A stretch of 64,000 nucleotides of DNA from Larix kaempferi (lineage: Eukaryota > Streptophyta > Pinopsida > Pinales > Pinaceae). The notes beneath the pieces are model-generated. The model saw only the letters and a program-made list of their open reading frames with translations. It was not told where the DNA came from and did no database searches. Shown one piece after another: positions 12,310-22,924 of this stretch (its first letter is position 1; the number at the start of each line of letters is the position of its first letter). The stretch spans positions 13,011,001 through 13,075,000 of the forward strand of contig BSBM01000150.1 in NCBI GenBank assembly GCA_027924585.1, written 5' to 3'. The position numbers and the translations under genes were made by a program.

Positions 12310-12625
12310 GTATCTATCAGATCTATCTTCCCCAAGTGATGATGAAGATATACTTGGAGAGGTTGAAAGTGAGACGTGTTATACTAGATCTACCGGTTCT
12401 ATGTCAACTAGATCTGAAAAGGTGAGGAAAAGATTTCATAGACGCATGCAATATTTTATTGCCAACAGAGGGTCATGTAATTATGATGCTGAGAGCATAT
12501 TTGTATGTGCAACAAAAACAATACTTCTAGGTGAAGAGTTTTTGATCGATTACAACTTAAATCAAATAGATGTAGCTTCCATGGTCCAGGGTAACCGTGG
12601 AAGGTCACACGCTATGCCTCATCAG
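12310..12625 (+). pseudogene. First recognised exon, SET-like C-terminal segment
   Basis: The frame is open from 12278 through the donor at 12625/12626. The block encodes a Ser/Asp-rich stretch, then KRFHRRMQYFIANRGSCNY, an ATKTI segment and GEEFLIDYN. The order Asn/Cys near a Tyr, then an Ala-x-Lys-x-Ile stretch, then Gly-Glu-Glu-(x)3-Asp-Tyr-Asn matches the end of SET methyltransferase domains, although the usual NHxCxPN motif is not intact and the SET N-terminus is missing. The exon ends with a first partial copy of the repeated VQG(N/D)RGRS module. The SET assignment is tentative. Confidence 0.4.
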
Positions 12626-12842
12626 GTAAATGCTAAATATAGTAACTAAACATGACTACAATAACTAAATGTTTCGATTTTTCTTGTTAACATTCGATTT
12701 CCACCGAGGAAATTTGCTTTTTTCATGCTTAGTATGAATATTTCCATGTGATAACATGCTTATTACATTTTTATGCTCATCTCATTTTTGTTTCTGTTAC
12801 AATTATTGACTCAACTTTTATTGATTGATTTATTTTGTCAAG

Positions 12843-14322
12843 GTGGCAACAGTGGAAAGCCACATTCTTCTTCCACGGTCCAGGGTGATTGTGGAAGGTC
12901 ACAATCTATTCCTAGTGAGGTAAATGTTAAATATAGTAAACAAATATGACTACAATAATAAAATGTTTCGATTTTTTCAGTTAACATTCAATTTTCATTG
13001 TTACCATTCACTTTTTCTGTGCTTTATGGCACTTTGAGCTCTGTTTTGGCATGGCTGATATAGAGTTTTCAGGAACACTTGTTTGTTGTTAGACACAATG
13101 GCTCACTAAGAGGGGGGGGGTGAATCAATGAGCTAGGACTTATTATCAATTTTAATTTCTTCTTCAAATCTTATATCATCAATGAACTATATTTCGGTAA
13201 TCAGCTAAGCACATGTCATTCATCAAGTAAAACACATTGCAAGAGACACAAGATATAGTTTTGTAATCTCCTATTTTCCTATTCTTCCCGAACCCCGAAA
13301 TCAAAGCTCACTCACTCATCCGAATTATTCCACACAAAATCCTTTTTCAAATTCAACGAATTGAACTTTATTTATACTTGTCTTATCCATGAGTTTTTAG
13401 GAGGCCGAATAACTTTTATTGATTGATTAATTTTGTCAGGGTGGTAGCAGTGGAAAGCCACATTTTGCTTCCATGGTCCAGGGTGACCGTGGAAGGTACA
13501 ATCTATGCCTCGTGAGGTAAATGTTAAATATAGTAAATAAATATGACTACAATAACAAAATGTTTCGGTTTTTTCGGTTAACATTGGATTTTCACTGTTA
13601 CCATTCGCTTTTTTTGTGCTTATTGTGAATATTTCCATATGATAACATGCTTATTACACTGTGGCAAGGATCTGCTAATCGCCATGGAACAGAAAATCTA
13701 TCTTCTCCTTCTGAGGTAAAAGTAAATATTATTGCAATATCTCATTTTTGTTTATGTTACAATTATTGACTCAACTAGATATAGTAACTAAATATGACTA
13801 CAATCACTAGAAACTCCAACCCCAAAATATTTCCATGTGACAACATGCTTATTACACTGTGGCAGGGGACTGCCCATGTTCGTCATGAAACAGAACGTGT
13901 GTCCCCTACTTCTGAGGTAAAAATAAATATTATTGCAATATCTCATTTTTTATTGTGTTACAATTATTTTCATAATGTTTATTTATTGATTTATTGTGTC
14001 AGGGTGGCGCCAGTGGAAAGGCACCTGCTGATTCCATGGTCCAGGGTGACCGTGGAAGGTCACACTCTGTGCCCCATCAGGTAAGTGTTAAATATAATAA
14101 CTAAATGTTTTGATTTTTTTTGTTAACATTCGATTTCCACTGTTGACATTCGCATTTTTCTGTGCTTATGATGAATTATTGATTGATTTATCTTGTCAGG
14201 GTGAGGATCGTGGAAAGGCACTTGCTTCTTCCACGGTCCGGGGTGACCGTGGACAATCACCCACTAGAAGTAGATCAGTAAGGGGTTATCGTGGGAAGTC
14301 ACTGGCCACAACACTGCATCAG
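12843..14322 (+). repeat. Tandem array of 78-nt and 48-51-nt symmetric exons
   Basis: The 78-nt phase-0 exon type (26 codons: a Gly/Ser/Lys start, then VQGDRGRS, ending Pro-x-Gln or Pro-x-Glu) occurs at 12843-12919, 13440-13516 and 14003-14080. Partial or extended versions lie at the end of 12310-12625 and in 14200-14322, where the RG-x-S module is itself doubled. A second, shorter type (16-17 codons ending SPSE or SPTSE) occurs at 13679-13725 and 13866-13916. Introns after each exon share the same start (GTAAATGTTAAATATAGTAA) and a TGTTTCGATTTTT segment, so exon and intron were duplicated together. Symmetric phase-0 exons allow copy-number change without a frame shift. Confidence 0.7.
13087..13405 (+). 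mobile_element. TGTTAGAC-type LTR-end fragment inserted in an intron
   Basis: The sequence starting TGTTAGACACAATGG and containing a G8-9 run followed by TGAATCA interrupts the otherwise conserved intron between two duplicated exons. The same roughly 200 bp occurs inverted at about 22925-23159. The TGTTAGAC...GGGGGTGAATCA start is typical of certain plant LTRs. The right boundary near 13405 is inferred from where intron similarity resumes (CTTTTATTGATTGATT). Confidence 0.5.
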
Positions 14323-14723
14323 GTAAGTGTTAGTTCATAATAGTAACTAAATTTCATTACAGTAACAATGTTTGAATGATGTTACAAGTATTTTTCTTAA
14401 TTTTATTGTTTGATGAATTTAGTCCATTGCAATTGATCTGGGTGATGAGGAGCTTGAGGATGAAATTTACTATTCCATAGACCCAATGGAAACTATGATG
14501 AAGGCCTTGAAAAAGGAAAACATAGAAATTCTTTCCTTGGCTCGCATAAGTCCCATGACACAGGATATCAGGGCAAGGATTGAAGAGCTGAAAGAAAAAA
14601 TAAAATCTTATGGGGTAAGTGGCATCTTCACATCTTTTTTTAAGATATGACATGATTTCATATCTGATATTATGTTTTTTATTTTTCCAAGTGATCTGAT
14701 AAAGTAAATTTTTTCGTTTGTAG

Positions 14724-15914
14724 GAGTTTTTACAACTCGTGACAAGAGAAACTATCGAGAAAGGTATAGGTAGTAGTGATGCTCCAATGCAACAACAACG
14801 TCGACATAACAATGTACCAATGAGTATTTTTGACACTTCTGCGGTTGGCCTTGAATCCGTTGATGAGGGCACTGATTTTGATCGGCATGACATGCCGGAG
14901 CATGATGAGACGAAGCCTAGGAATCCACATGACTCCGGAGATGAACGTACTGTAGATGACCAGGAAACTTTTCCTGGAGGAGCACGAGTGAAAAGCACTA
15001 GATCACTAGATCTCACCTTCTGGTGGATGACGCTTGTGTTCCGATCAAGATTCAAAATATTGCAGGTATTTATTAATTAATTTATTCATTTTAATCATGA
15101 AATTGAAATGGAAATACGTTGAAATTATTAAAAATTAATGGATTACACGTTTATGTAGGAAACAATGTTTTCTACAGGAATTTGAATGACAAAACATTAA
15201 AGCTGTTTGGCCCCACCATTCACACATGGTGGAATAGCCAAGATAACACAAAGAGAGATGAATTGATAGACCACATGGTAAAATTGTTCGGAAATACATT
15301 CAACAAGAAAGTGGTTGCAAAGTTAGCCAGTGAGAATTTAAAATATACCAAGGTCCAATATAGAGATAAATTGCAACTTGACCTCAAGCATGAGCGCCAT
15401 CCCATGGTTCCGGAGAAAGAGTGGAAGGAACTCATAGAGGATGCAAATGAGAACTTGCTAAAAACACAAGGAAAACAACCACGGCCTGGAAAAGCAAGGT
15501 ACACCACATATCATCTTTTTAGTGAAATATGCTCATTTATTTTAAGTAAGAATTCTGATATCTAACGTTTTTCAAAATTTTCATATATAGGCTACCTGAC
15601 ACCTCCAAAGCAACCATGGCTAGAGTGGAAAAGCACGGGCATCATAGAGTGGGCCAGGGTGGCTATAGAAAACTAAGAGCCCAAATTGTAAGAATTAAAT
15701 GATTAACTATGGGGAATATTTATGACAGTAGCGAACAAATATTTGTTTTTGATACTAGAAATTTTAAATGTGTTATGCATTACAGGGAAATACATTCCAA
15801 GATGTTGCCACCAAGGAAGACCTAAATCTTGGTTTCAAGTATGGTTTTAAAAGTGTGATTGAATATCGGAAAAGCTTGGGGTAGACTCCAATATCCCCAA
15901 TGACGCAGATGCAG
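14724..15914 (+). pseudogene. Exons encoding the transposase-like charged core
   Basis: Four exons (14724-15065, 15159-15498, 15591-15687, 15786-15914) join across phase-1, phase-2 and phase-0 introns. They encode a charged helical domain with HTWWNSQ near its start, a KLFGNTFNKK segment, Trp-Lys-Glu-Leu, and then a Gly/His block HHRVGQGGYRKLRAQ. The spacing of an initial helical part, a Trp-containing helix and a late His-x(3-4)-Gly-(S/G)-x-(F/Y) block recalls plant Ptta/En/Spm-type proteins, but the resemblance is weak and from memory. The first exon changes frame just before LVDDACVPIK, and the fourth has an in-frame TAG after KSLG. Both are consistent with single-base deletions. Confidence 0.4.
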
Positions 15915-16572
15915 GTAAATAAAATGAATAAGGACATCATTGCAGTATACTATTAAAGTATATTCCATTTTTATTATATCACTCATAACTAAATATTTAT
16001 GTTTACTTTTAAGCAACAGTGCAACCGCATCAGTGAATGTAGCGCTACTCAGCACATACCAGCTGATGTTGGCATGTGCATGTCCCATGATAGTCGTGAG
16101 CAGAGTATCCATTCTGGTATGTGTGCTTTGGAAATAGAAATATCTACTGTGATTATATATATTTATTTCCTGACGTATACTTATAAATTTTCTTCTTTCA
16201 ATGGAAGACCATGTAGCTCAGGAGGATGAACCACAAGAGGAATTAGCAAATAGAGAAACAATTAACACACCAGCTATCACAGCTCTACATACAGGTAAAG
16301 AGCAATATTGTAATTTTAATCAAAATAATGAACTATTAATTTCAATAATATTTCAACATATCGATATGCCCATTTTCGTTGTTGCTGTTCACGCCTCTTC
16401 AGAACTGCCTCCATGCCCTACTCAGTGACGTACAAGAATTATGATACATGACGACATGGAAACACAAACACTAGCAGGACATGGCTTTGTATATATTCCA
16501 CCAAATGGTGATGATAATACCCCAATCGTCAGTTTTTACAATGCAAAAAAACAAGAATCAAAGAAAAAGTAG

Positions 16573-16839
16573 ATGTATAAATTCATGACTTGTATTTGGA
16601 TGTATATCAATGTTGTTACTCTGAAACATTGTTTATATGAATTACCTCATTATGCTTCAATGTTTTTATGTTTTTATGTTTTTATGTTTTTATGACTAGC
16701 CTAGTTATGCATGAATGTTTATATGTTTTCTATGTAAACAACATCATTTATTGGGTATGGGGAATTGAGAGTGATGTGAGGGGGGGAGGAGCCAATTGAG
16801 CTTCCACCTTCACATGGTTGGCCCTATTCAATAGAGAAT
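16573..16839. other. Short 3' flank with TTTTATG run
   Basis: Downstream of the terminal exon the 10-bp word TGTTTTTATG is reiterated about four times near 16660-16695. No gene is seen. Confidence 0.4.
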
Positions 16840-17191
16840 ATAAAACTATTCTCGAAACATAGAGGAGATCAATAAGGTATAAATACTCTTTTATTACTAT
16901 GTATTAAAGATGGTTGTAAATTTTTAAATGCATGTCTATTTCTTAAAATATTGTTAATAAATTTAACATTTCACGGTTCATTGATTTCTACAAGACTTGG
17001 CAGTATGATTTAAATGACTATTTATTTGCTTATATATTATTTACTCATATAAAAATTCTGTCTTTGATGATTTATGCGGGTCTTGGTGATGGAAATGCAT
17101 CTCATGGACAACTCTTATCAAGTTGTATGGGAAAATGGATCTGGCGAAAGGACAATGATAAGGTAAGGTTTTTGACGTGTTCTTTATCCTT
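16840..17191 (+). repeat. Duplicated exon-like segment, copy 1
   Basis: About 350 bp here match 23402-23747 closely. The shared part ends with a 36-codon open stretch (SLMIYAGLGDG..., SSCMG, WIWRKDNDK) directly followed by a GTAAGG donor. In this copy the acceptor position reads CATATAA instead of CATATAG, so the splice acceptor appears lost. The protein family is not recognised. Confidence 0.55.
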
Positions 17192-18549
17192 AATGTATTT
17201 TTCTTTATCCTTAAATTCTATTTCATTCTATTAAGATACAAGAGATACAACCAATAGTAAATAACTACTTTTAGACTATCATCCAAACTAGGAGACAACC
17301 TTCTACATAAAACAAAAATGCTTCTTAAAAACGTAAGAATATGTTTGCTAATGGTAAATATGGGGTATCTTAGGCCACCTACTGAGGTTACAGGTCCTAG
17401 TAACATCTTAGCCAAAGGAAATTGCTTGCATTATGTGGTTTCTCTTGAACTTTAACTTTGATTTAAACTAGAAAAGTATTATATTTAACTTAATTTCAAC
17501 ACCACAAGAAGCCATCAAATCAAACTACTTCAAAAATTATAAAAAAGGGAATACTGTGAGAGTATCATCAAGTCTGGTGTTTCTATTTATCTCATGAAGC
17601 TCAGTACATGCCTTAGGAAATTAAAAACAAAATAAGAAAGATATGAGACCTGCAGGTCAGAATCCAAGAGCTCATAACTCATTATCTGATTTTTTGGTCT
17701 TCTTGCTGATTGATACCTCTACTTGAGAATGCCTACCCTTCAACTACCCCCAATTAGGATCCAAGGATTGGTGATTTTATATCGCGTTGGTAGCTTGCTA
17801 CTTTGGGCTAGCTGATTCATCTCATCTACAATTGCCTCTCTTATTCACCATAACATTATCCATGGCAACCTGGTATCTGTGTAACTTTAGCATCATGTCA
17901 AGGATGTCCTTGATTTCCTTCCAACCCTTATTTTCTCCATCCTTCCCACTTTACTCCTACTGATTTTTTTCTCAATCATTTTTAAATGAATGAAAACTTG
18001 AGGATGAGGATTTGAATTTATCATCTGAGTTGCAGGCATTAATATAGGAGGGTGGTGAGGTAGTTAGGTTAGGCATGCCTTCAATGTGTTGCCCTTGCAT
18101 TTAGCATAGTTTCCTAATGATAGATAATTCTTTTTATTTTGTTTCCATGCAACTGAGTTATCCCTATTCCTCATCAAGGTGTGGTCATTAGCCTTAGCAC
18201 TTGTGAGTGTGTGGTTTAAAAATATAGTGAGAGAGAAAGAAATATATTTTATATTAACATCCAAAGATGACCAAATGGGGTCAATGAGAATTCCAATTGC
18301 ATCATCATCAAGTACAAAGACTACTAGTCATCAAAGTTCCAATTGCAATGCATGAGAAAGTAGCCCAAAAAAATCACACAAATATGTTTTGCATTTTTAT
18401 GTTTGTATCGTATGTTTTTTATTGTATTTCTTTTGTATTAGCCAAATCATCTTCTATATTTATTTTATATTGTGAAATTTCCTATTTGGATACATAATTT
18501 CTTGTGATGATTGATTTTTATTATTTTAACGTTTATGTATCTATAAAAT
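17192..18549. other. Unassigned sequence
   Basis: AT-rich sequence with only short unrelated ORFs and no repeat shared with the rest of the window that I can see. Confidence 0.5.
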
Positions 18550-18801
18550 TTGAAGGTTTATGGTTTTGGGTTTATCAGAAGCCAACCAGTAAGTGAAGAA
18601 GGATTCCTCACTCTTGATCAAGATGGAAATATTCAGCTGGGAGATGGAAAATCAACAGTCTGGATGGATGAGACCATAATATTGTTGATTGAGTTAGGGG
18701 AGATGCAATATTCAGGCAAGTTTTCTCTCTACAACTTCGACTCAAACATTGTTTGGAAAAGTTTTGCATCTACAATGGACACACTACTACTAGGACAATA
18801 A
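18550..18801 (+). pseudogene. Bulb-lectin (S-domain receptor kinase) fragment
   Basis: An 83-codon ORF encodes PVSEEGFLTLDQDGNIQLGD, then STVW, then SGKFSLYNFDSNIVWKSFAS and DTLLLGQ before TAA. This is the order of the B-lectin (D-mannose-binding) domain of G-type lectin S-receptor-like kinases: a beta-strand with L-x-x-D-x-x-G-N-L, a Trp-x-x-x motif, then the VW-x-SF-x-x-P-T-D-T-LLPGQ signature. The usual Pro is replaced here (STMDTLL). The rest of the lectin domain, the PAN domain, the transmembrane segment and the kinase are absent, and no start context is present. It is a gene fragment, possibly an exon stranded by rearrangement. Confidence 0.75.
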
Positions 18802-19054
18802 TTGACACAATATTTAAACCTAACCAACTGTAATTCTCTACAAATGTATATATACGCTGTTAATTTCTAAAAATGATGCAAAATCTAGAATCTCTAATGA
18901 TTGAATTGAATTAGAATATCCTTTAAGAATATTTCAATTATTCATACTCGCTAGGGCCCAAGAAAAGCTATGTGATTGGTTTTGTGGTTGCTTTCCTCAA
19001 TTTGTTTGGAATTTTTATCAATAACTATGGTGAGCCCTTCATAAATTGATATGT
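18802..19054. other. AT-rich spacer
   Basis: Nothing recognisable is present between the lectin fragment and the 531-bp tandem repeat. Confidence 0.5.
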
Positions 19055-20035
19055 CTAGATCTTCAAAGGTAGTAGATAAAGTGATGTTATTACATGAGGA
19101 GTGTCTCCAAGGAAGTTATGATATTGTTTCTAAACTACAAATTGCATGCTCAACTATGCAACCTACTTCTCAGTGCCAAAAGGTAATTTATGATGATTTT
19201 TTTGCTACATGAGATCATTCCTAGTAATAGAATAGAAATAAGTTGTCAATTTTTTGTTGATTAACATGTCTCTTTCCCATCATGTGATCAAGGGACTATT
19301 TTTATCTTATGGGCATATTTGATACTAACTTTACCAATTTTGGCCATGCTTGAGGTGGTTGCATAAGAAGGATCAACTTTTCATATTCACCTCTTCCAAT
19401 AATGAGCAAAATCAAAACAACTTACCACCAGTTGGCACTACAAATATCCTACATAGATTTTCCAAGTGAACAACTACTCTTTTTCCCTAGGGGTTGAGTT
19501 ATTTTTTTATTTTTTATTTATTTTTCAATAAAGAAGAATTCAATGCACCTTATGTTTTTTGTAGTATGATGAATTCTCACTAGTAGATCTTCACATGTAG
19601 TAGAGCAAGTGATGTTATTTCACGAGGAGTGTCTCCAAGGAAATTATGATATGGTTTCTAAACTACAAATTGCATGCTCAACTATGTAACCTGCTTCTGA
19701 TCAATGCCAAAAGGTGATCTATGATGAATATGTTGTTATATGAGATCATGCATAATAAAAGAATAGAAATAAGTTGTCAATTTTTTGTTGATTAACATGT
19801 CTCTTTCCTATCATGTGCTCAAGGGAATTTTTTCTTTTCTTTTGGGCATATTTGGTACTAACTTTGACCAATTTTGGCCATGCTTGAGGTGGTTGCATAA
19901 GAAGGATCAGTTTTTCATTTTCATCTCTTCTAGTAATGTGCAAATTCAAAACAACTTATCACCAATTAGCACTACAAAGAGCCTACAAATATTTTCTAGG
20001 TGAACAACTACTCTTTTCCCCTAGGGGTTGAGTTA
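19055..20035 (+). repeat. Two tandem units of about 531 bp
   Basis: Unit 1 starts near 19055 (GATCTTCA...GTAGTAGA) and unit 2 near 19586. They share, in order, GAGGAGTGTCTCCAAGGAA, CTAAACTACAAATTGCATGC, a TTGTTGATTAACATGTCTC stretch, TTGGCCATGCTTGAGGTGG and CCTAGGGGTTGAGTTA. A third, partial unit is at 23160-23397. No long ORF is conserved among the units. Confidence 0.85.
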
Positions 20036-21047
20036 AGGTCACTGTAATGTTCCATATCCTATATGTATGTAAAATATTAAAAACTTTTCCAGTGGAATTT
20101 ATTGTACAAAATGCATGTGACAACCTGTTCCAACTTCCACGATTGTAGAATCTCTTCCTTCCTTAAGGAACCAAATCTGATCCCAACCTAACATTCCGAC
20201 AATTTCCAACTAGTTTCCATGTCTTTTGGTTAAAGGTTGTTACCATATTGAAAAGAGAGTAAAAATATAGGCGATATTAGAGAGTAAAAATGACCAAATA
20301 ACAAATTTATTTTTTGAAAAAAAAACCCAAAAATAGCCAATGGGCGAAATTTCGCCCCTAAAAATCACCCTGCTTAGCACTGTCCTTTATGAGGGTTTAT
20401 ACATCAATTTTGGTTCTCCCTCCTTCATGCGTGCGAGTCCATATTTTTGCTTTCTATGGCTGTGTTTTTTGCTGCATTGGCAGTCTTTGTCTGTTTTGAG
20501 GGATACTTGGTGTGTTGGTTGATTTTTTGGGGTTGATCTTTACTGTGCCATACCTCTTTGAGTGGCCGGTTATTCTGCTGTACTTGTATGTTCTTCTTAT
20601 AAAAATTTAAGGTCTCTATCTCTCAGCTATGTTTATGCCCTTTACTAAGGGCAAATTTTTTCTAGTTATTGACTTGCCTCTGACAGGAAATATTTGATGT
20701 GAAAGTTAAAATCTGAGTACAAGGAAGGTTCTTCCCATTAGGTAAGTCATCGGATATTATTTTGACATGTTTTTTATGCGATTTTGTTGCGTTGTTTGTT
20801 GTTTAACGGCGCATACAATATTTAATGGTAGTCTTGCAGCATGGTATGTCTTGGTAGGTGGTAGTATGATTCCTTGTTATTGGTTTCCAATTTTTCAAGT
20901 GCTGAGGAATTTGTATATATAAATACTAAGGTTCCCACACTCTTCATCAATGTAAAACACTTCATTCATGGGTTTTCCATTTCAACACATAATTTTCATC
21001 TCTTTCAACTTTAAGACAAGGACCTCTTGGCCCTTGGGAGTATTAAG
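20036..21047. other. Unassigned sequence with a 16-bp palindrome
   Basis: The interval includes the perfect palindrome GGGCGAAATTTCGCCC at 20342-20357. A 60-aa plus-strand ORF starting at 20340 overlaps it and shows no domain. Confidence 0.5.
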
Positions 21048-21146
21048 GTTGAAAGAGATGAACATTATGTTTTAATGGATTAGTTGAAAGAGATGAACAT
21101 TATGTTTTAATGGAGTAGTTGAAAGAGATCAAAATTATGTTTTAAA
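21048..21146 (+). repeat. Three 35-bp tandem units
   Basis: The unit GTTGAAAGAGATGAACATTA... starts at 21048, 21083 and 21118, with a few substitutions in the last copy. Confidence 0.9.
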
Positions 21147-21149
21147 GTT

Positions 21150-22140
21150 ACAGCTGTTGCAGGCATTATTGAAGAACCCGCGGGCATGTTGATAAGGAGC
21201 TGCGGGCATATATAATAGCCTTGCGAGCATATTTAAAAAGGCAGTTGCGGGAATTTTTGAAGAGCCATGCGGGCATATTGGATGGCCCCATTGCGGGCAT
21301 TGGTTTGAAGGTCTTATTGTCCCATTGCGGGCATCTCCATGAGGGTGTGTGGGCATTTTATTGAAGCCCTGCATGCATTTTTAAATATCCCATTGTGGGC
21401 ATTTTTAGAGTGACCATGAAGAGCAGTGAGGGAATTTTGAGAGGAGACTGTTGTTGTGGAAGACAATGGAAAATGTGACAAAGGACAATGACATGGCATA
21501 AGGCTAAACATGAAGGACAAACACATGTGGTAAGCATGGCAAGCAAGTATGGAGGACAAGAACAAGGGACGTGACATGGAAATGGAAAAATGACAAAGAG
21601 AAGACAAGCAATTGACATGGAAACCATGAGATGATGACAAGGACATTGATGACATGACATATGACATGGAGAATTTGATGACAAGGAATTTTGGAGAGCT
21701 ACGAAAATCTTAGTGCTCTTGCGGGCATCTAAGCAAATTCCTTTGTGGGAATTTGAAAGACCTTGTTCGGGCATTATTGAAGCACCTGCGGGCATGTTGA
21801 TAAGGAGCTGCGAGCATAAATAATAGCCTTGCAGGCATATTTAAAAAGGCAGCTGTGGGCATTTTTGAAGAGCCATGCGGGCATCTTGGATGGCCCCATT
21901 GCAAGCATTGGTTGGAAGGTCTTATTGGCCCATTGTGGGCATCATGAGGGTGTGCGGGCATTTTATTGAAGGCCTATGGGAATTTTTAAATATCCCATTG
22001 TGGACATTTTCAGAGTGACCATGAAGAGCAGTGCAGGCATTTTGAGAGGAGACTGTGGGCATTTTGTAATTACCCTTGTGGGAATAATAGTGGGGTCCAT
22101 GCGGGCATAAAAATGAAAACCATGTGGGAATGAAGACCAA
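21150..22140. repeat. GCGGGCAT-word array in two long direct copies
   Basis: The octamer GCGGGCAT or a one-base variant recurs every 20-50 bp, separated by AT-rich filler. About 290 bp are repeated as a block: 21164-21450 and 21771-22057 share, in order, GTTGATAAGGAGCTGCG, ATAATAGCCTTGC, GAAGAGCCATGCGGGCAT, GATGGCCCCATTGC and AGTGACCATGAAGAGCAGTG. The ORFs on the minus strand are created by the repeat word (ATGCCCGC). A CT/AC-rich stretch of dispersed GACA words separates the copies. Confidence 0.85.
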
Positions 22141-22924
22141 TGATGTGGCTAAAAGACCAAATATATATTTATATATATTTGTTGAAGATAACATGGAATG
22201 AAAAAATATATTTGAATTAAATGTAATAAAAATGACAAGTTGGCCTCCTAATATCATGGATAAGACAAGTATAAATAAAAATCAAATCATTGATTTGAAT
22301 GAAATTGTGTGGAAGATTTGGATGAGTGTGAGTGAGCTCTGGATTTAGGGGGTCGGGATGAGAAAAGTCTCGGTGGTGGAGCAGCAGCAGTAGTAAAACA
22401 TTTTTTTGTTTATCTCTTATTTCTGGGTTGGTTGATTGATGAAGACATGATTCTTGGTTGATGATATAGCAGCAGCATGATGAAGACTTTTTATCTCTGA
22501 TTTCTGGGCAGCAGTAAGGGCAGTTTGATGTGTATAATATAAATGGAAAGAATGAGAAGATGTTGGGCATGATGAAGCTTAGACAAACTAATTGTGATGA
22601 TTATTTGATGTGGATGTAGACAGTGTAAAGTGTATGGACATAATTAAGATGAACCTACAGGTAGAATGATGACATGAGGATGATGCAATTGTGGACAGAG
22701 CTGTAATGATGTAATGTATGAGTGAATATTGATGTAATGCTGATAGAATGATGATGTATGTGATGTAATGTGATAAATGTGTGTATGTTAAATACAAGTT
22801 GGGTCTTGTAGTTATTTTTCTTAGTTGGATCTAAGAAAAAGTCCAAGCTGAGTCTTGGAATAGAATTTGGTGCTTCTGATTCAGTTGCAGCTGATTAACC
22901 CCCCGGTTGTAGCCGATTAAAGAA
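22141..22924. other. Unassigned sequence
   Basis: AT-rich sequence with many TGATG words. Short minus-strand ORFs lack domains. It probably belongs to the same composite element as the flanking repeats. Confidence 0.4.

Larger units (their letters stand above)
12310..16572 (+). pseudogene. Multi-exon gene with tandem duplicated exons, likely decayed
   Basis: At least 15 exon-like blocks are bounded by AG acceptors and GT donors with consistent phases. They lie at 12310-12625, 12843-12919, 13440-13516, 13679-13725, 13866-13916, 14003-14080, 14200-14322, 14423-14614, 14724-15065, 15159-15498, 15591-15687, 15786-15914, 16014-16116, 16208-16294 and 16403-16572. The first block ends in a segment resembling a SET-domain C-terminus (GEEFLIDYN). 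Repeated Gly/Arg/Ser-rich exons follow, then a helical acidic exon, then a charged core weakly like plant Ptta/En/Spm transposase proteins. The last exon ends in a lysine-rich tail and TAG at 16570-16572. Lesions include a frameshift in 14724-15065, an in-frame TAG that looks like a one-base deletion in 15786-15914, and a TGA early in the last exon. I infer a recently inactivated gene, or an expressed copy with variant splicing. The family is not securely identified and the 5' end is unknown. Confidence 0.6.
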
